A model generated the notes under the pieces. That model was not told where the DNA came from and searched no databases. It was given only the letters and a program-made list of their open reading frames with translations. The position numbers and the translations under genes are program-made. Shown piece by piece: positions 19,799-28,641 of a stretch of 64,000 nt of DNA; positions within the stretch are counted from its first letter, which is position 1, and each line of letters starts with the position of its first letter. This DNA comes from Lysobacteraceae bacterium NML07-0707 (GTDB lineage: Bacteria; Pseudomonadota; Gammaproteobacteria; Xanthomonadales; Xanthomonadaceae), in assembly GCA_002798295.1 (NCBI GenBank), contig NWQT01000022.1, positions 58,777-122,776 on the forward strand, in the 5' to 3' direction.

Positions 19799-22072
19799 TT
19801 ACTCCGCCAACTCGTCCGCCGCAGCGACGATATCCTCATCCTTGGGGATGACCAGGAATGCGGCGCCGGCCAGCGGGGTATAGGTATCGGCGCCGACCAC
19901 GCGACGCATCGGCTTATCCCCCTGCCCGGCCTCGGCCAGCGCGGTGATGATGCCCTCGCCGATCCCGGCGCTGAAACGGCCTTCATCGACAACGATGATG
20001 CGTTCGCAATCATCGGCATTGAGGGCGATGGCATCGGCGTTCAGCGGCACCAGCCAGCGCAAATCGACCACGCGCACTTTCCAGCCATGCTTGCGCTCGA
20101 TTTCCCGCGCCGCGCGCAGGCTCATTGGCACGCCATTGCCAAAGGTGAAAATCACGCAATCGCGCGCCTCGGGATGGTAGATGCGCGGCTCGCCGATCAC
20201 CAGCGCCTGATCGGGCGCGGGGTATTCGGTTTGCCACAGACCATCGCCCGGCTCATACAAATCCTTGGTCATGTACAAGGCAATCGGCTCAAGGAATACC
20301 GCCACCCGGCCATCCACCTTGGCAAGCGCCGCCAACGTGCGCAACATCATGGCCGCATCATCGCCACGGCTGGGGCAGCCGACGACCAAGCCCGGAATAT
20401 CACGCAATGCGGTCACCGAGTTGTCGTTGTGGAAATGGCCGCCAAAGCCGCGCTGATAACCCAGCCCGGCAATGCGCACCAGCATCGGGTTCTGGTACTG
20501 GTTATTGCTGAAGAATTGCAGGCTGCAGGCCTCGCCGCGAATCTGGTCGATGGCATTGTGCAGATAGGCCAGATACTGGATTTCCGGCACCGGCAACATG
20601 CCCATATTGGCAAAGCCCTGCGCCATGCCAAGGATCATGGTTTCATCCAGCAGGGTATTGAATACCCGGCGCGCACCGAAGGCTTTGTGCAAGCCCTTGG
20701 TGACGGTATATACGCCGCCCTTCTGCGCCACGTCCTCGCCAAACAGCAGGGTTTCGGGGTATTTGGCAAACAAATCGTGCAGGGCATTGTTGATTTGAAT
20801 GGCCAAATGCCGCGGCGGCTGGTTTTCCGGCAGTTTTTCTGCGCTGCCAAAGGCCTTGATGCGCGCATCAAGCCCGGGCGCACGCGCAGCTTCGGCCTGC
20901 ACCTTGTCCGGGCTGTACGGTGCCAACGGCCGCACCACTTCTTCCAGCGTCTCGATGCGCGGACGGCGATCGGCCTCCTCGGCGGCGGCAAAGCATTTCT
21001 GCCGGGTATCCTCGTACAGCGCCAGCACTTCCAGCTTGCTCATCAGCCCCGACTCCAGCGCGATCGCGGCACTGCGCAGCAAGGGGTCGGTGGCCTCGAC
21101 CTGGCAGAGTTCTTCAATCGAGCGCCACTCGATTTCAAAATCGGTACCGGCATGCCCCATGATGCGCGTGGTGCGCAGATGCAGGAAGGTCGGGCGGCGC
21201 GTGCGACGGCAATGCTCCACCGCGCGCACCACATCGGCGTAACCGCCGGCCAAATCCAGACCATCGGCAAAGAAGTAATCCAGGTCAGGACGGTTCCTGA
21301 AGCTCTCGGCAATCCAGCCGCTCGGGGTTTTCACCGAGATGCCGATGCCATTGTCCTCGCAGACATACAGCACCGGCGCAGGCAGTTTCTGATAGGCCGT
21401 CCAGCTGGCGGCATTGAAGGCGGTCTGCGCGCTGGCGTGGTTGGCGCTGGCATCGCCAAAACTGCAAATGGCGATGCTGTCATCGGGAATCGGCAGCGCA
21501 TGCCCCAGGCGCTTGGCCGCCTCGATGGCCACCGCCGTGCCCAGCGCCTTGGGCAGGTGCGAGGCGATGGTCGAAGTCTGCGGCAATACCCATAGCGGTT
21601 TGCTGCCCCATACCTTGTGGCGGCCACCGCTGGCCGGATCTTCGCGGCTGGCGGCAAAGGACAATGCCGAATCCATGATCGGATCCATCCCCGGCAGCTT
21701 GCGGAAGCGCTCGGCCATGAAGCCGCCGCTGCGGTAATGCAGGAACGCCGGGTCGGTATGCCGGGTGGCGCGCGCCACCATGGCATTGCCCTCGTGACCG
21801 CTGGAGCCGATGGTGTAGAACACCTTGTTCTGCACCCGCAGAACGCGCGCCATCAAGTCCAGATGGCGGGAAATCAGCTGCGACTCGAACAGCTCACGAA
21901 AGCCCTGCGCATCCAGCACGCTGCCATCGAGAATCGCCTCATCCGCCGCCGGGCGCGGCAACGGCTGGCCATTCCAGTTCTTGACGAATTCGGTGAAATT
22001 GACATCGCAGATTTCAGCGCGATTGAGCCCTTTCATGCGGGCGGGGATGGGATTGGGGACTTGGGCGAACAT
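19799..22072 (-). CDS. Fused alpha/beta E1 component of a 2-oxoacid dehydrogenase
   Basis: A 757-residue thiamine-diphosphate enzyme in which E1-alpha (about residues 40-360) and E1-beta (about 415-757) are one chain. The TPP motif runs from GDASANHAS (near 207) to CEDNG (near 239), and the beta half shows LLFGEDVAQKGGVY, DETMILGMAQGFA and EIQYLAYLHNAIDQI. It resembles branched-chain 2-oxoacid (2-oxoisovalerate) dehydrogenase E1. No E2 or E3 gene is nearby. It follows an acetyltransferase gene by six bases and is the last gene of an operon headed by glutaryl-CoA dehydrogenase. Substrate is not decided by sequence. Confidence 0.85.
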   Translation of the reverse strand: MFAQVPNPIPARMKGLNRAEICDVNFTEFVKNWNGQPLPRPAADEAILDGSVLDAQGFRELFESQLISRHLDLMARVLRVQNKVFYTIGSSGHEGNAMVARATRHTDPAFLHYRSGGFMAERFRKLPGMDPIMDSALSFAASREDPASGGRHKVWGSKPLWVLPQTSTIASHLPKALGTAVAIEAAKRLGHALPIPDDSIAICSFGDASANHASAQTAFNAASWTAYQKLPAPVLYVCEDNGIGISVKTPSGWIAESFRNRPDLDYFFADGLDLAGGYADVVRAVEHCRRTRRPTFLHLRTTRIMGHAGTDFEIEWRSIEELCQVEATDPLLRSAAIALESGLMSKLEVLALYEDTRQKCFAAAEEADRRPRIETLEEVVRPLAPYSPDKVQAEAARAPGLDARIKAFGSAEKLPENQPPRHLAIQINNALHDLFAKYPETLLFGEDVAQKGGVYTVTKGLHKAFGARRVFNTLLDETMILGMAQGFANMGMLPVPEIQYLAYLHNAIDQIRGEACSLQFFSNNQYQNPMLVRIAGLGYQRGFGGHFHNDNSVTALRDIPGLVVGCPSRGDDAAMMLRTLAALAKVDGRVAVFLEPIALYMTKDLYEPGDGLWQTEYPAPDQALVIGEPRIYHPEARDCVIFTFGNGVPMSLRAAREIERKHGWKVRVVDLRWLVPLNADAIALNADDCERIIVVDEGRFSAGIGEGIITALAEAGQGDKPMRRVVGADTYTPLAGAAFLVIPKDEDIVAAADELAE

Positions 22073-22078
22073 GCAGAA

Positions 22079-22660
22079 TCAGCCTGAAACGGGTGAGTTG
22101 GAAATCGGAACAGAGGAAAAGCGCAAGCGTTGCTGCTGCCATTCATCGCGGCTTTGCCCCCAGACATCGACACAGTATTCGTCGAATGGCGGCTGATGGT
22201 CGATGCGTTGCAGGATGCGTGCGCCAAGCTTGGCGGCCACTGCCTGCGAAGCGCGGTTATCCGGGTCAATGTTGTGGATCACCCGATCGCAGCCAAGCAT
22301 ATCGAAGGCATAGTCGATGGCGGCAACGCAGGCTTCCAGCGCATAGCCCTTGCCCTGTGCATCCGGGTGGAAGGCATAGCCCACTTCCAGCCCCGGCCAG
22401 CCATCGGGCTGCCACGGCCCGCATTGACCGATCCACAGGCCGCTGGTTTTCTCTTCCACGGCAAACATGCCAAAGCCCTGCAAGGCCCAGGCGCCGGGCA
22501 TTTGCAAAAAGCGCCGCCATACCGCGCCACGCCCGCCCGCGCCGCCAATGAACCGCGCGGCCTCTGGGTTGGAAAACAGCTCGAAATAACGCTCGAAGTC
22601 ATCCACGCGCCAAGCGCGCAGCCTAAGCCGCGCGGTTTCCAGTGTGGGCGTGATGCGCAT
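22079..22660 (-). CDS. GNAT family N-acetyltransferase (RimJ/RimL-like)
   Basis: A 193-residue GCN5-related acetyltransferase of the RimJ/RimL type. It begins with TPTLETARLRLRAW, and the acetyl-CoA-binding motif is HPDAQGKGYALEA, followed by the NIDPDNRASQAVAAKLG motif of this subgroup. The acceptor is unknown. The ATG at 22660 is used, six bases after the stop of glutaryl-CoA dehydrogenase, with the E1 gene six bases downstream. The middle position in a tight operon makes a role linked to the two acyl-CoA/2-oxoacid enzymes plausible but unproven. Confidence 0.85.
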   Translation of the reverse strand: MRITPTLETARLRLRAWRVDDFERYFELFSNPEAARFIGGAGGRGAVWRRFLQMPGAWALQGFGMFAVEEKTSGLWIGQCGPWQPDGWPGLEVGYAFHPDAQGKGYALEACVAAIDYAFDMLGCDRVIHNIDPDNRASQAVAAKLGARILQRIDHQPPFDEYCVDVWGQSRDEWQQQRLRFSSVPISNSPVSG

Positions 22661-22666
22661 CAGCAA

Positions 22667-23830
22667 TCAGAAGGCGTTGATGCCAGTCAGCTCGCGGCCA
22701 ACCACCAGCTGATGCACGGTTTCGGTGCCTTCATAGGTAATCACCGATTCCAGATTCAGTGCATGGCGAATCGGCGAATGCTCGGTGGTGATACCGGCGC
22801 CGCCCAGGAGGTCACGCGCTTCACGGGCGATATCCAGCGCCATGCGCACATTGTTCCACTTGGCAAGCGACACCTGCGTCGGCTGCATGGTGCCGGCATC
22901 TTTCAAGCGGCCAAGCTGCAGCGACAACAACTGCGCACAGGTGATGCGCCGCGCCCAGTCGGCCATCTTGATTTGCGCGCTTTGCGTGGCGGCCACCGGG
23001 CGATTGAACAGCATGCGCTCCTTGCTGTAGTTCAGCGCTTCGTCCAGGCAGGCAATCGCCGCACCAATCGGCCCCCAGGTGATGCCATAGCGGGCTTGGG
23101 TCAGGCACCCCAGCGGCCCTTTAAGCCCCTTCACATTCGGCAAGCGGGCGCTGTCGGGCACGCGCACATTGTCAAGGAACAGCGCGCTGGTCACCGAAGC
23201 GCGCAGGCTCATCTTCTGCTTGATCACTTGCGCGGTGAAGCCCGGGCTATTGGTTTCGACGATGAAACCCTGGATGCCGTCATCAGTCTGCGCCCAGATG
23301 ATGGCGATATGCGCCAGGTTGCCATTGGTAATCCACATCTTGGCGCCATTGATGACCCAGTCATCGCCATCGCGCTTGGCATGGGTTTTCATATTGGCCG
23401 GGTCAGAGCCACCATGCGGCTCGGTCAGGCCAAAGCAGCCAATCACCTTGCCTGCGGCCATCTCCGGCAGCCAGCGGCGGCGCTGGTCTTCACTGCCATA
23501 GGCATAGATCGGGTACATGCACAGCGAGCTTTGCACGCTGGCAAAGCTGCGCAAACCCGAATCACCGCGCTCCAGCTCCTGACAGATCAGGCCATAGCTC
23601 ACCGAATTAAGCCCGGCGCAGCCGTATTCTTCCGGCAAAGTGGCGCCCAACAGCCCCATCTCGGCCATTTCCGGAATCAAATCCTGCGGAAATTCGCCCT
23701 TGTCAAAACACTCGCCAATAATCGGCAGCACACGGTCATCGACAAACCGTCCCACGGAGTCTTGCACCGCTTGTTCTTCTTCGCTCAGCAAAGAACGGAT
23801 GTCGTACAAATCGTAAGGATTCAAAGCCAT
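22667..23830 (-). CDS. gcdH: Glutaryl-CoA dehydrogenase
   Basis: A 387-residue FAD acyl-CoA dehydrogenase that oxidises and decarboxylates glutaryl-CoA to crotonyl-CoA in lysine and tryptophan breakdown. The catalytic base is Glu367 in TYEGTETVHQLVVGRELTG, the position used by the glutaryl-CoA group; SLCMYPIYAYGSEDQ, FGLTEPHGGSDP and LLGGAGITTEH also match. It is the first gene of an operon with a GNAT acetyltransferase and a fused 2-oxoacid dehydrogenase E1. About 170 bases separate it from the divergent small membrane protein gene. Confidence 0.93.
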   Translation of the reverse strand: MALNPYDLYDIRSLLSEEEQAVQDSVGRFVDDRVLPIIGECFDKGEFPQDLIPEMAEMGLLGATLPEEYGCAGLNSVSYGLICQELERGDSGLRSFASVQSSLCMYPIYAYGSEDQRRRWLPEMAAGKVIGCFGLTEPHGGSDPANMKTHAKRDGDDWVINGAKMWITNGNLAHIAIIWAQTDDGIQGFIVETNSPGFTAQVIKQKMSLRASVTSALFLDNVRVPDSARLPNVKGLKGPLGCLTQARYGITWGPIGAAIACLDEALNYSKERMLFNRPVAATQSAQIKMADWARRITCAQLLSLQLGRLKDAGTMQPTQVSLAKWNNVRMALDIAREARDLLGGAGITTEHSPIRHALNLESVITYEGTETVHQLVVGRELTGINAF

Positions 23831-23998
23831 GATGCCTGCTCGTTGGTGAGTGGATGAAAGCCGGTATTCTAGCCGTGTACGCCTGAGCGTGAAACTGACA
23901 GGCAGGTAAATATTCCATCCGCCTCACAGCCGGCATTCACGGCTTGTGGCAATGCCCCGTGATAGTTTTCCGGCATTGATTTCCTGGGAGTTCCGCAG

Positions 23999-24253
23999 AT
24001 GCGCCACCTGTTGCTTGCCCCTTTCATGACCTGGGCAGGTCGCCTCCAATATCCCACCCTGTTCAAACTGGTGGCCAGCCTGTTCGTATTCACCCTGCTG
24101 GTACCCGATGGCCTGCCATTTGTGGATGAAATCCTGCTGGGTCTTGCCACCTTGCTGCTGGCCAAATGGAAAAACCGCAACCAGCAGCCCGCCAGTGCGG
24201 CCGGCACGTCTGGCAAACGCGCACCGATTGAAGGCCATGCCAGCCGGCGCTGA
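23999..24253 (+). CDS. Small inner-membrane protein, DUF6116-like
   Basis: An 84-residue protein with a hydrophobic N-terminal two-thirds (two likely membrane segments, about residues 22-38 and 45-58) and a basic, Ala/Gly/Pro-rich tail. The pattern PTLFKLVASLFVF with FVDEILLGLATLLLA resembles DUF6116 proteins seen in xanthomonads. Function unknown. Its stop codon shares one base with the tatD start (TGATG), so the two are translationally coupled. Confidence 0.7.
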   Translation: MRHLLLAPFMTWAGRLQYPTLFKLVASLFVFTLLVPDGLPFVDEILLGLATLLLAKWKNRNQQPASAAGTSGKRAPIEGHASRR

Positions 24254-25026
24254 TGCAACTCGTTGACAGCCATAGTCATTTTGATGACACAAGTTTCGCC
24301 GCCGACCGTGCGGCGGCGCTTGCCCGTGCGCATGCAGCCGGCGTCATGGCGCAAATCGTGCCCGCCACCCATGCCGATGGCTGGGCGCAACTAGAGTCCG
24401 TTTGCAACCAACACCCCGGGCTGTATCCGGCCTACGGCCTGCATCCGGTATTTTTGCCGCAACACCTGCCCGCGCACCTGGACGCATTGCAGCAGCGCCT
24501 CGCCAGTGGCAAACCCTGCGTCGCGGTGGGCGAAATCGGCCTGGATTATTTTCTGGATACGCTCGACCGGCAACGGCAGCAGGATTTTTTCGAGGCACAA
24601 CTCAGGCTGGCACTGGAATTCAACCAGCCCGTGATTATTCATGCCCGCCGCGCCTTTGATGCGGTCATCGCCACGCTGCGCCGCTTTCCCGGCAGCCGCG
24701 GCGTGATTCACAGCTTTTCCGGGAGCTTCGAGCAGGCCAAACAGCTATGCAAGATGGGCTTCATGCTCGGCATCGGCGGCCCGATCACCTATCCGCGCGC
24801 CCAGCGCCTGCGTCGCACCGTGACACAAATCCCGCTGGATTATTTGCTTTTGGAAACCGACGCCCCGGATCAGCCCGATAGCCAGTGGCGCGGACAGCGC
24901 AATGAACCGGCTCGCCTGCCGGTGATACTCGACGCCCTGGCTGAACTGCGCGGTGAAGGCCGCGAGACTATCGCTGCGGCCACCACCGCCAATGCCGAGC
25001 AGCTGTTTGCTATCCAAATCAGTTAA
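24253..25026 (+). CDS. TatD family metal-dependent hydrolase
   Basis: A 257-residue TIM-barrel hydrolase of the TatD/YjjV group. Metal-binding motifs are SHSHFD near the N-terminus, GEIGLDYF, IIHARRAFD, IHSFSGSFEQA and LLETDAPD, all intact. Members act as 3'-5' exonucleases or D-aminoacyl-tRNA deacylase-like enzymes; the exact substrate is not set by sequence. The best match of pattern is the YjjV branch. It is coupled to the small DUF6116-like gene upstream and is convergent with the DUF423 gene. Confidence 0.88.
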   Translation: MQLVDSHSHFDDTSFAADRAAALARAHAAGVMAQIVPATHADGWAQLESVCNQHPGLYPAYGLHPVFLPQHLPAHLDALQQRLASGKPCVAVGEIGLDYFLDTLDRQRQQDFFEAQLRLALEFNQPVIIHARRAFDAVIATLRRFPGSRGVIHSFSGSFEQAKQLCKMGFMLGIGGPITYPRAQRLRRTVTQIPLDYLLLETDAPDQPDSQWRGQRNEPARLPVILDALAELRGEGRETIAAATTANAEQLFAIQIS

Positions 25027-25048
25027 GTTTCAGAGCCTGTTCAAGGCC

Positions 25049-25438
25049 TCAACGCCGCCACTGCCCCAATGCGTGCAACACCCAGCCCAGCATCATCAAT
25101 GTGCCACCATAGGGAGCAGCGCGCGTTGGCAGCCCTGCCAGCGCGCCCAGCGCCAGACTGCCGGAGAACAACAGCATTCCCAGGGTGATGCAGGCCAGGC
25201 CGACAAAGGCCAGACGGCGCACTGCCATCGGCCCCAATGCCGAAAGCGCGACCCCGTGCCCAAAGCCAAACAGTGCCGCCTGTTGCAGCCAGTGGCGCGG
25301 CACTTCATCAAGTCCGGCATGTGCCGCATAGGCTGAAAGCCCGACAGCGACTGCGGCCAGCAGCGAGCCGATCATTGCGAACCAGAATCGCTGGCGCATC
25401 CAGTTTTCAGGCAAATTTCCACGCAAAGCCGAAAGCAT
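25049..25438 (-). CDS. DUF423 membrane protein (YgdD-like)
   Basis: A 129-residue protein with four predicted membrane helices and the family's LSAYAAHAGL, FGFGHGVALSALG, GMLLFSGSL and PYGGTLMMLGW blocks. Function is unknown. AAGGAG lies seven bases before the ATG at 25438; an upstream in-frame start exists at 25465 but lacks a site. It runs towards tatD, with 22 bases between the two stops. Confidence 0.87.
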   Translation of the reverse strand: MLSALRGNLPENWMRQRFWFAMIGSLLAAVAVGLSAYAAHAGLDEVPRHWLQQAALFGFGHGVALSALGPMAVRRLAFVGLACITLGMLLFSGSLALGALAGLPTRAAPYGGTLMMLGWVLHALGQWRR

Positions 25439-25468
25439 CACATCACTCCTTACAAAAATGGGCACAAA

Positions 25469-25501
25469 TGCAGAACGCCGCGATATTCGCGGCGTTCTGC
25501 A
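25469..25501 (-). terminator. Perfect 14-bp hairpin, probable terminator
   Basis: Arms 25469-25482 and 25488-25501 are perfectly complementary around a 5-base loop. On the minus strand it is followed by TTTGTG, a poor T-tract. It lies 16 bases after the stop of the SRPBCC-like gene and upstream of the DUF423 start, so it could attenuate transcription between them. Confidence 0.6.
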
Positions 25502-25516
25502 AGACTTGCAAGCGGG

Positions 25517-26593
25517 TTACTTGACCGGCCAGTGGATTTCAAACTCGCCTTTTTCCGTAAAGGCTGCATCCACGCCACCGGTGTAATGGTCAAACGAGCG
25601 ACCACTGATTTCAAGACCATGCACCAACAACCAGGCGCGCACGGCGCTGCGCATGGCTTCCAATTCCGGGAAGTAGCCGGTGAACTTGCCACGTGCCACC
25701 TTCATTTCCGGCTGCAACTCGTATTTCACCGGGCCTTGCAGGTCAACCTTCAGCTCTTCAGCTGCGGCGTCTTCGGAAGCACCTTTCTTGCGAACCACCT
25801 GCACCACGTCGAAGTTGTAGTTTTCGCGGCCATATTCATTGGTGACGATGCGCACCGGCCCCACCGCTTCAAGATTGTTGGCCTCCATGACGCGCTTGAT
25901 CCATTCGCGGTTGGAGTTGATTGCACTCTTGATGCTGTCATCGCCACGCTTGACGCCGCCGGAGTTGACGATGAGGACATTCTGCGCCGGCAGGGTCACT
26001 TGCTCCAGGCCTTCCAGACGGTTGCCAGCCAGGCCGTAGTCCTGGTTGGGGATGCTCGAAAGCAGGTGGCTCAGACGGTTCAGGCCAATCTTGATGTCTT
26101 CGCCCACGAAGCTGTTGACGTACAGACCAGCATAGCGGCCAATCAGGTTCCAGCCGTAATCCACCGAATAATTCTGGGTGATGCGCACATTGCGGTTATT
26201 GCGACCCGTCGGGGTGAGAATGATGCTGGAGCGCTTGTTGGTGCCCCAGTGCTCGTTTTCGATACTGTAATCGACTTGCTTCTTGTCCTGGCTGTCGCTA
26301 ATCAGCCAGTGACCGCTGCCGATGCCCTTTTCCTTGGAGACATAGTCGATGCGTGCACCCTTGCCGCTCACCGGGCCGGAGAGCTTGAGTTCCACGGCCG
26401 GGTCACGGGCAGGAATGGCGTTCCAGTCGCGGAAGCGGACAAAGCTGTTGACCACGTCATAGACGATGGTCAGGCGGCGATTGCTTTCAACGCTTTCGGA
26501 AACTTCGCGTTTGCTGGGCAGCGCAATGCCAACGACCACGAACAAAACAGCAACGATGGCCAGTGAAATCAAAAACTCGATCAAGCGGGTCAT
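25517..26593 (-). CDS. Membrane-anchored SRPBCC/polyketide-cyclase-like protein
   Basis: A 358-residue protein with one N-terminal membrane anchor (residues 5-25) and a soluble part exposed to the periplasm. Residues of about 35-170 (DVVNSFVRFRDWNAI, KLSGPVSGKGARIDY, LIGRYAGLYVNSFVG) look like the SRPBCC ligand-binding fold. The second half, about 190-358, matches nothing I can name. The ATG at 26593 starts the anchor; an upstream in-frame start at 26608 is less likely. About 110 bases separate it from the response regulator gene on the same strand; the regulator could control it, but no operator is visible. Confidence 0.6.
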   Translation of the reverse strand: MTRLIEFLISLAIVAVLFVVVGIALPSKREVSESVESNRRLTIVYDVVNSFVRFRDWNAIPARDPAVELKLSGPVSGKGARIDYVSKEKGIGSGHWLISDSQDKKQVDYSIENEHWGTNKRSSIILTPTGRNNRNVRITQNYSVDYGWNLIGRYAGLYVNSFVGEDIKIGLNRLSHLLSSIPNQDYGLAGNRLEGLEQVTLPAQNVLIVNSGGVKRGDDSIKSAINSNREWIKRVMEANNLEAVGPVRIVTNEYGRENYNFDVVQVVRKKGASEDAAAEELKVDLQGPVKYELQPEMKVARGKFTGYFPELEAMRSAVRAWLLVHGLEISGRSFDHYTGGVDAAFTEKGEFEIHWPVK

Positions 26594-26704
26594 GCAGAAA
26601 TTCTCCAAAGCTGGAAGCTGCCGCCAAGGGCTGACGGGTTCGCAATGCTACCAAAAGCGCCCGGCTTTATTGAAGCGCCCACGCAATCTTTTTTCTTGCC
26701 CAGC

Positions 26705-27358
26705 TCAAACCAGCCCCAATTCGAAGGCGCGCAATACCGCGCGGGTGCGGTCACGCACGCCCAGCTTGGAAAGGATGCTGGAAACATGATTTTTGATGGT
26801 GCCTTCGGCCACATTCAATGAACTGGCGATTTCCTTGTTGGAAAAGCCGCCTGCCATCAGCCGCAAAATCTCGGTTTCACGCTCGGTCAGCGGGTCGGGT
26901 CTGTCCAGGCTGACAAAGCCGTTGTCCATATGTTCAAGCCCAGACAGCAGCCGTTGGGTCACCGCAGGCTGTACCAGCGAACCGCCGGCATTCACGGTTT
27001 TGATGGCATCGACCAGTTGCTGCAGCGATACATCTTTGAGCAGATAACCGCGCGCCCCGGCCTTCATGCCCGCCATTACCAGCTGGTCATCATCAAAGGT
27101 GGTGAGAATGATGGTCGGCGGCAGCTGGCTGCTGGCCGATAACGCCTGCAAGGCCTCCAGCCCGGACATGACCGGCATGCGCATGTCCATCAGCACCACG
27201 TCCGGCTTGGCCTGTGGGATCTGTGCCACCGCTTCGCGGCCATCCACGGCTTCGCCAATGACCTCGACCTCATCGGCTAATGCCAGCAGCGAGCGCACCC
27301 CCTGGCGCACCAGCGTCTGGTCATCGACCAGAAATACCTTGATTTTGTTGTGACTCAT
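26705..27358 (-). CDS. NarL/DesR-type response regulator
   Basis: A 217-residue two-component transcription factor. The receiver domain (about 5-120) has acidic residues VDDQ, phosphoacceptor Asp58 in LMDMRMP and the Lys of GYLLKD. The LuxR-type helix-turn-helix (about 150-212) begins LTERETEILRLMAGG and has the KEIASSLNVAEGTIKNHV recognition region. Its start overlaps the kinase stop by four bases, so the two are co-translated. Target genes are not visible here. Confidence 0.93.
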   Translation of the reverse strand: MSHNKIKVFLVDDQTLVRQGVRSLLALADEVEVIGEAVDGREAVAQIPQAKPDVVLMDMRMPVMSGLEALQALSASSQLPPTIILTTFDDDQLVMAGMKAGARGYLLKDVSLQQLVDAIKTVNAGGSLVQPAVTQRLLSGLEHMDNGFVSLDRPDPLTERETEILRLMAGGFSNKEIASSLNVAEGTIKNHVSSILSKLGVRDRTRAVLRAFELGLV

Positions 27359-28557
27359 GCAAGACCTTGTTGCAAGTGAAGTGGCCGGAGAGCATCGCCA
27401 TGCAGCGGCAAATGCAGATGGATGGCAAAGCCCTGCCCGGCAGCGGTTTCCACCTGTGCGCTGCCGCCATATTGCGCCAGTCGCTCGGACAGTCCGCGCA
27501 GGCCGTTGCCGCTTACCAGCTGCGCCGTACCACGGCCATCATCGCGTGCGACAAGCCGCAGCGCATCCTCCTCCTGCCACAGTTTTATCGCAAGCTGCGA
27601 AGCGCCGGCATGGCGAACGGTATTGGTGATGATTTCCTGCACCGCGCGCAACAGTACATGGGCGCGCTCGGCATCCTCCAGCACCAGGGTTTCAGGGATA
27701 TCCATGCGGATGGCAAGACCCGGGACATTTTCTGCCAATGCGGCAAGCGCAGCAGCAATTTGCAGGGACGCGCCGGCTTCACGCATCTGGCTGACCGCCT
27801 CGCGCACATCAGTAAGCAGCAATCGCGCCAGGGTATGCGCCTGATGCACATGCGTGGCGGCCTTGCCTTCCACCAAATGCCCGGCGACTTCCAGATTCAG
27901 GCTGAGCGCTGTCAGATGGTGCCCCAGCAAGTCATGCAGCTCCCGGGAAATCCGGGTGCGCTCATTGACGCGCACACTTTCGGCCAGCAACGCCCGGGTG
28001 GCACGCAGCTCGGCATTCAGACAGCGCTGCGCCTCGCGCGCCTCGGCCTGTTGCTTGGCAATCAAGCCTGCCACAAAACTGAACGCACAGAACCCGGCAT
28101 AGACCATCGACTGCAATATCGCTGCCGGCCAGTCCCAGCCTTGGCCGTAAACGAACAGCGGCGCCAGCAGTATCTGGCTTGCAGCCAGCAGCAACACGCC
28201 CCAGCCTGTCGGCAATACCCAGGGCAAGGTGGTAGCGGCCACGACCATCAACACGCCGCCAAGACCACTGCCACTGTAGTGGCTGACCGCCGCCGCGCAG
28301 CCCAGCAGCATCACCAACAACAAATAGCCGCCAATACCGCGCATCGCGCCGCGCCCCAGGCGGCCAATCAGCACGAAAAACAGCAATCCGAACAGCAGAT
28401 ATGCACACCAGCCGGGCAGCCCCATGTACGGCAATTGCGACTGCATGACCTGCTCGCCAACCAACAAGGCACTGGCAAATAGCGGCGCACCCACCATCAC
28501 CCAGGTAAAAAGCCCGGCCAGGCGCAGAAGGCGGATATGAGAGTCGCTATTGAGCAT
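27355..28557 (-). CDS. DesK/NarX-type sensor histidine kinase
   Basis: A 400-residue membrane sensor kinase. The first 165 residues form about five or six transmembrane helices with little periplasmic domain, as in DesK, so it probably senses membrane state or a small hydrophobic signal. The HisKA_3 phosphoacceptor is His208 in SRELHDLLGHHL. The ATPase part has EIITNTVRHAGAS, DDGRG and GNGLRGLSERL. It is the partner of the response regulator encoded immediately downstream. Confidence 0.92.
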   Translation of the reverse strand: MLNSDSHIRLLRLAGLFTWVMVGAPLFASALLVGEQVMQSQLPYMGLPGWCAYLLFGLLFFVLIGRLGRGAMRGIGGYLLLVMLLGCAAAVSHYSGSGLGGVLMVVAATTLPWVLPTGWGVLLLAASQILLAPLFVYGQGWDWPAAILQSMVYAGFCAFSFVAGLIAKQQAEAREAQRCLNAELRATRALLAESVRVNERTRISRELHDLLGHHLTALSLNLEVAGHLVEGKAATHVHQAHTLARLLLTDVREAVSQMREAGASLQIAAALAALAENVPGLAIRMDIPETLVLEDAERAHVLLRAVQEIITNTVRHAGASQLAIKLWQEEDALRLVARDDGRGTAQLVSGNGLRGLSERLAQYGGSAQVETAAGQGFAIHLHLPLHGDALRPLHLQQGLA

Positions 28558-28641
28558 AGAGAAATCTTATCGGTTCATTTCTGCCATGCCATAATGGCGC
28601 AGCTGATTGGTGCCCAAAATCAATAACGAACGGAGTCATGA

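Noticed and set aside
19763..21595. 610-codon plus-strand frame opposite the fused E1 gene
   Set aside because: Its translation is His/Gln/Ala-rich without domains, and the opposite strand encodes a clear TPP enzyme.
22130..23857. 575-codon plus-strand frame opposite gcdH and the acetyltransferase
   Set aside because: It crosses two well-supported genes on the other strand and shows no domain; a shadow.
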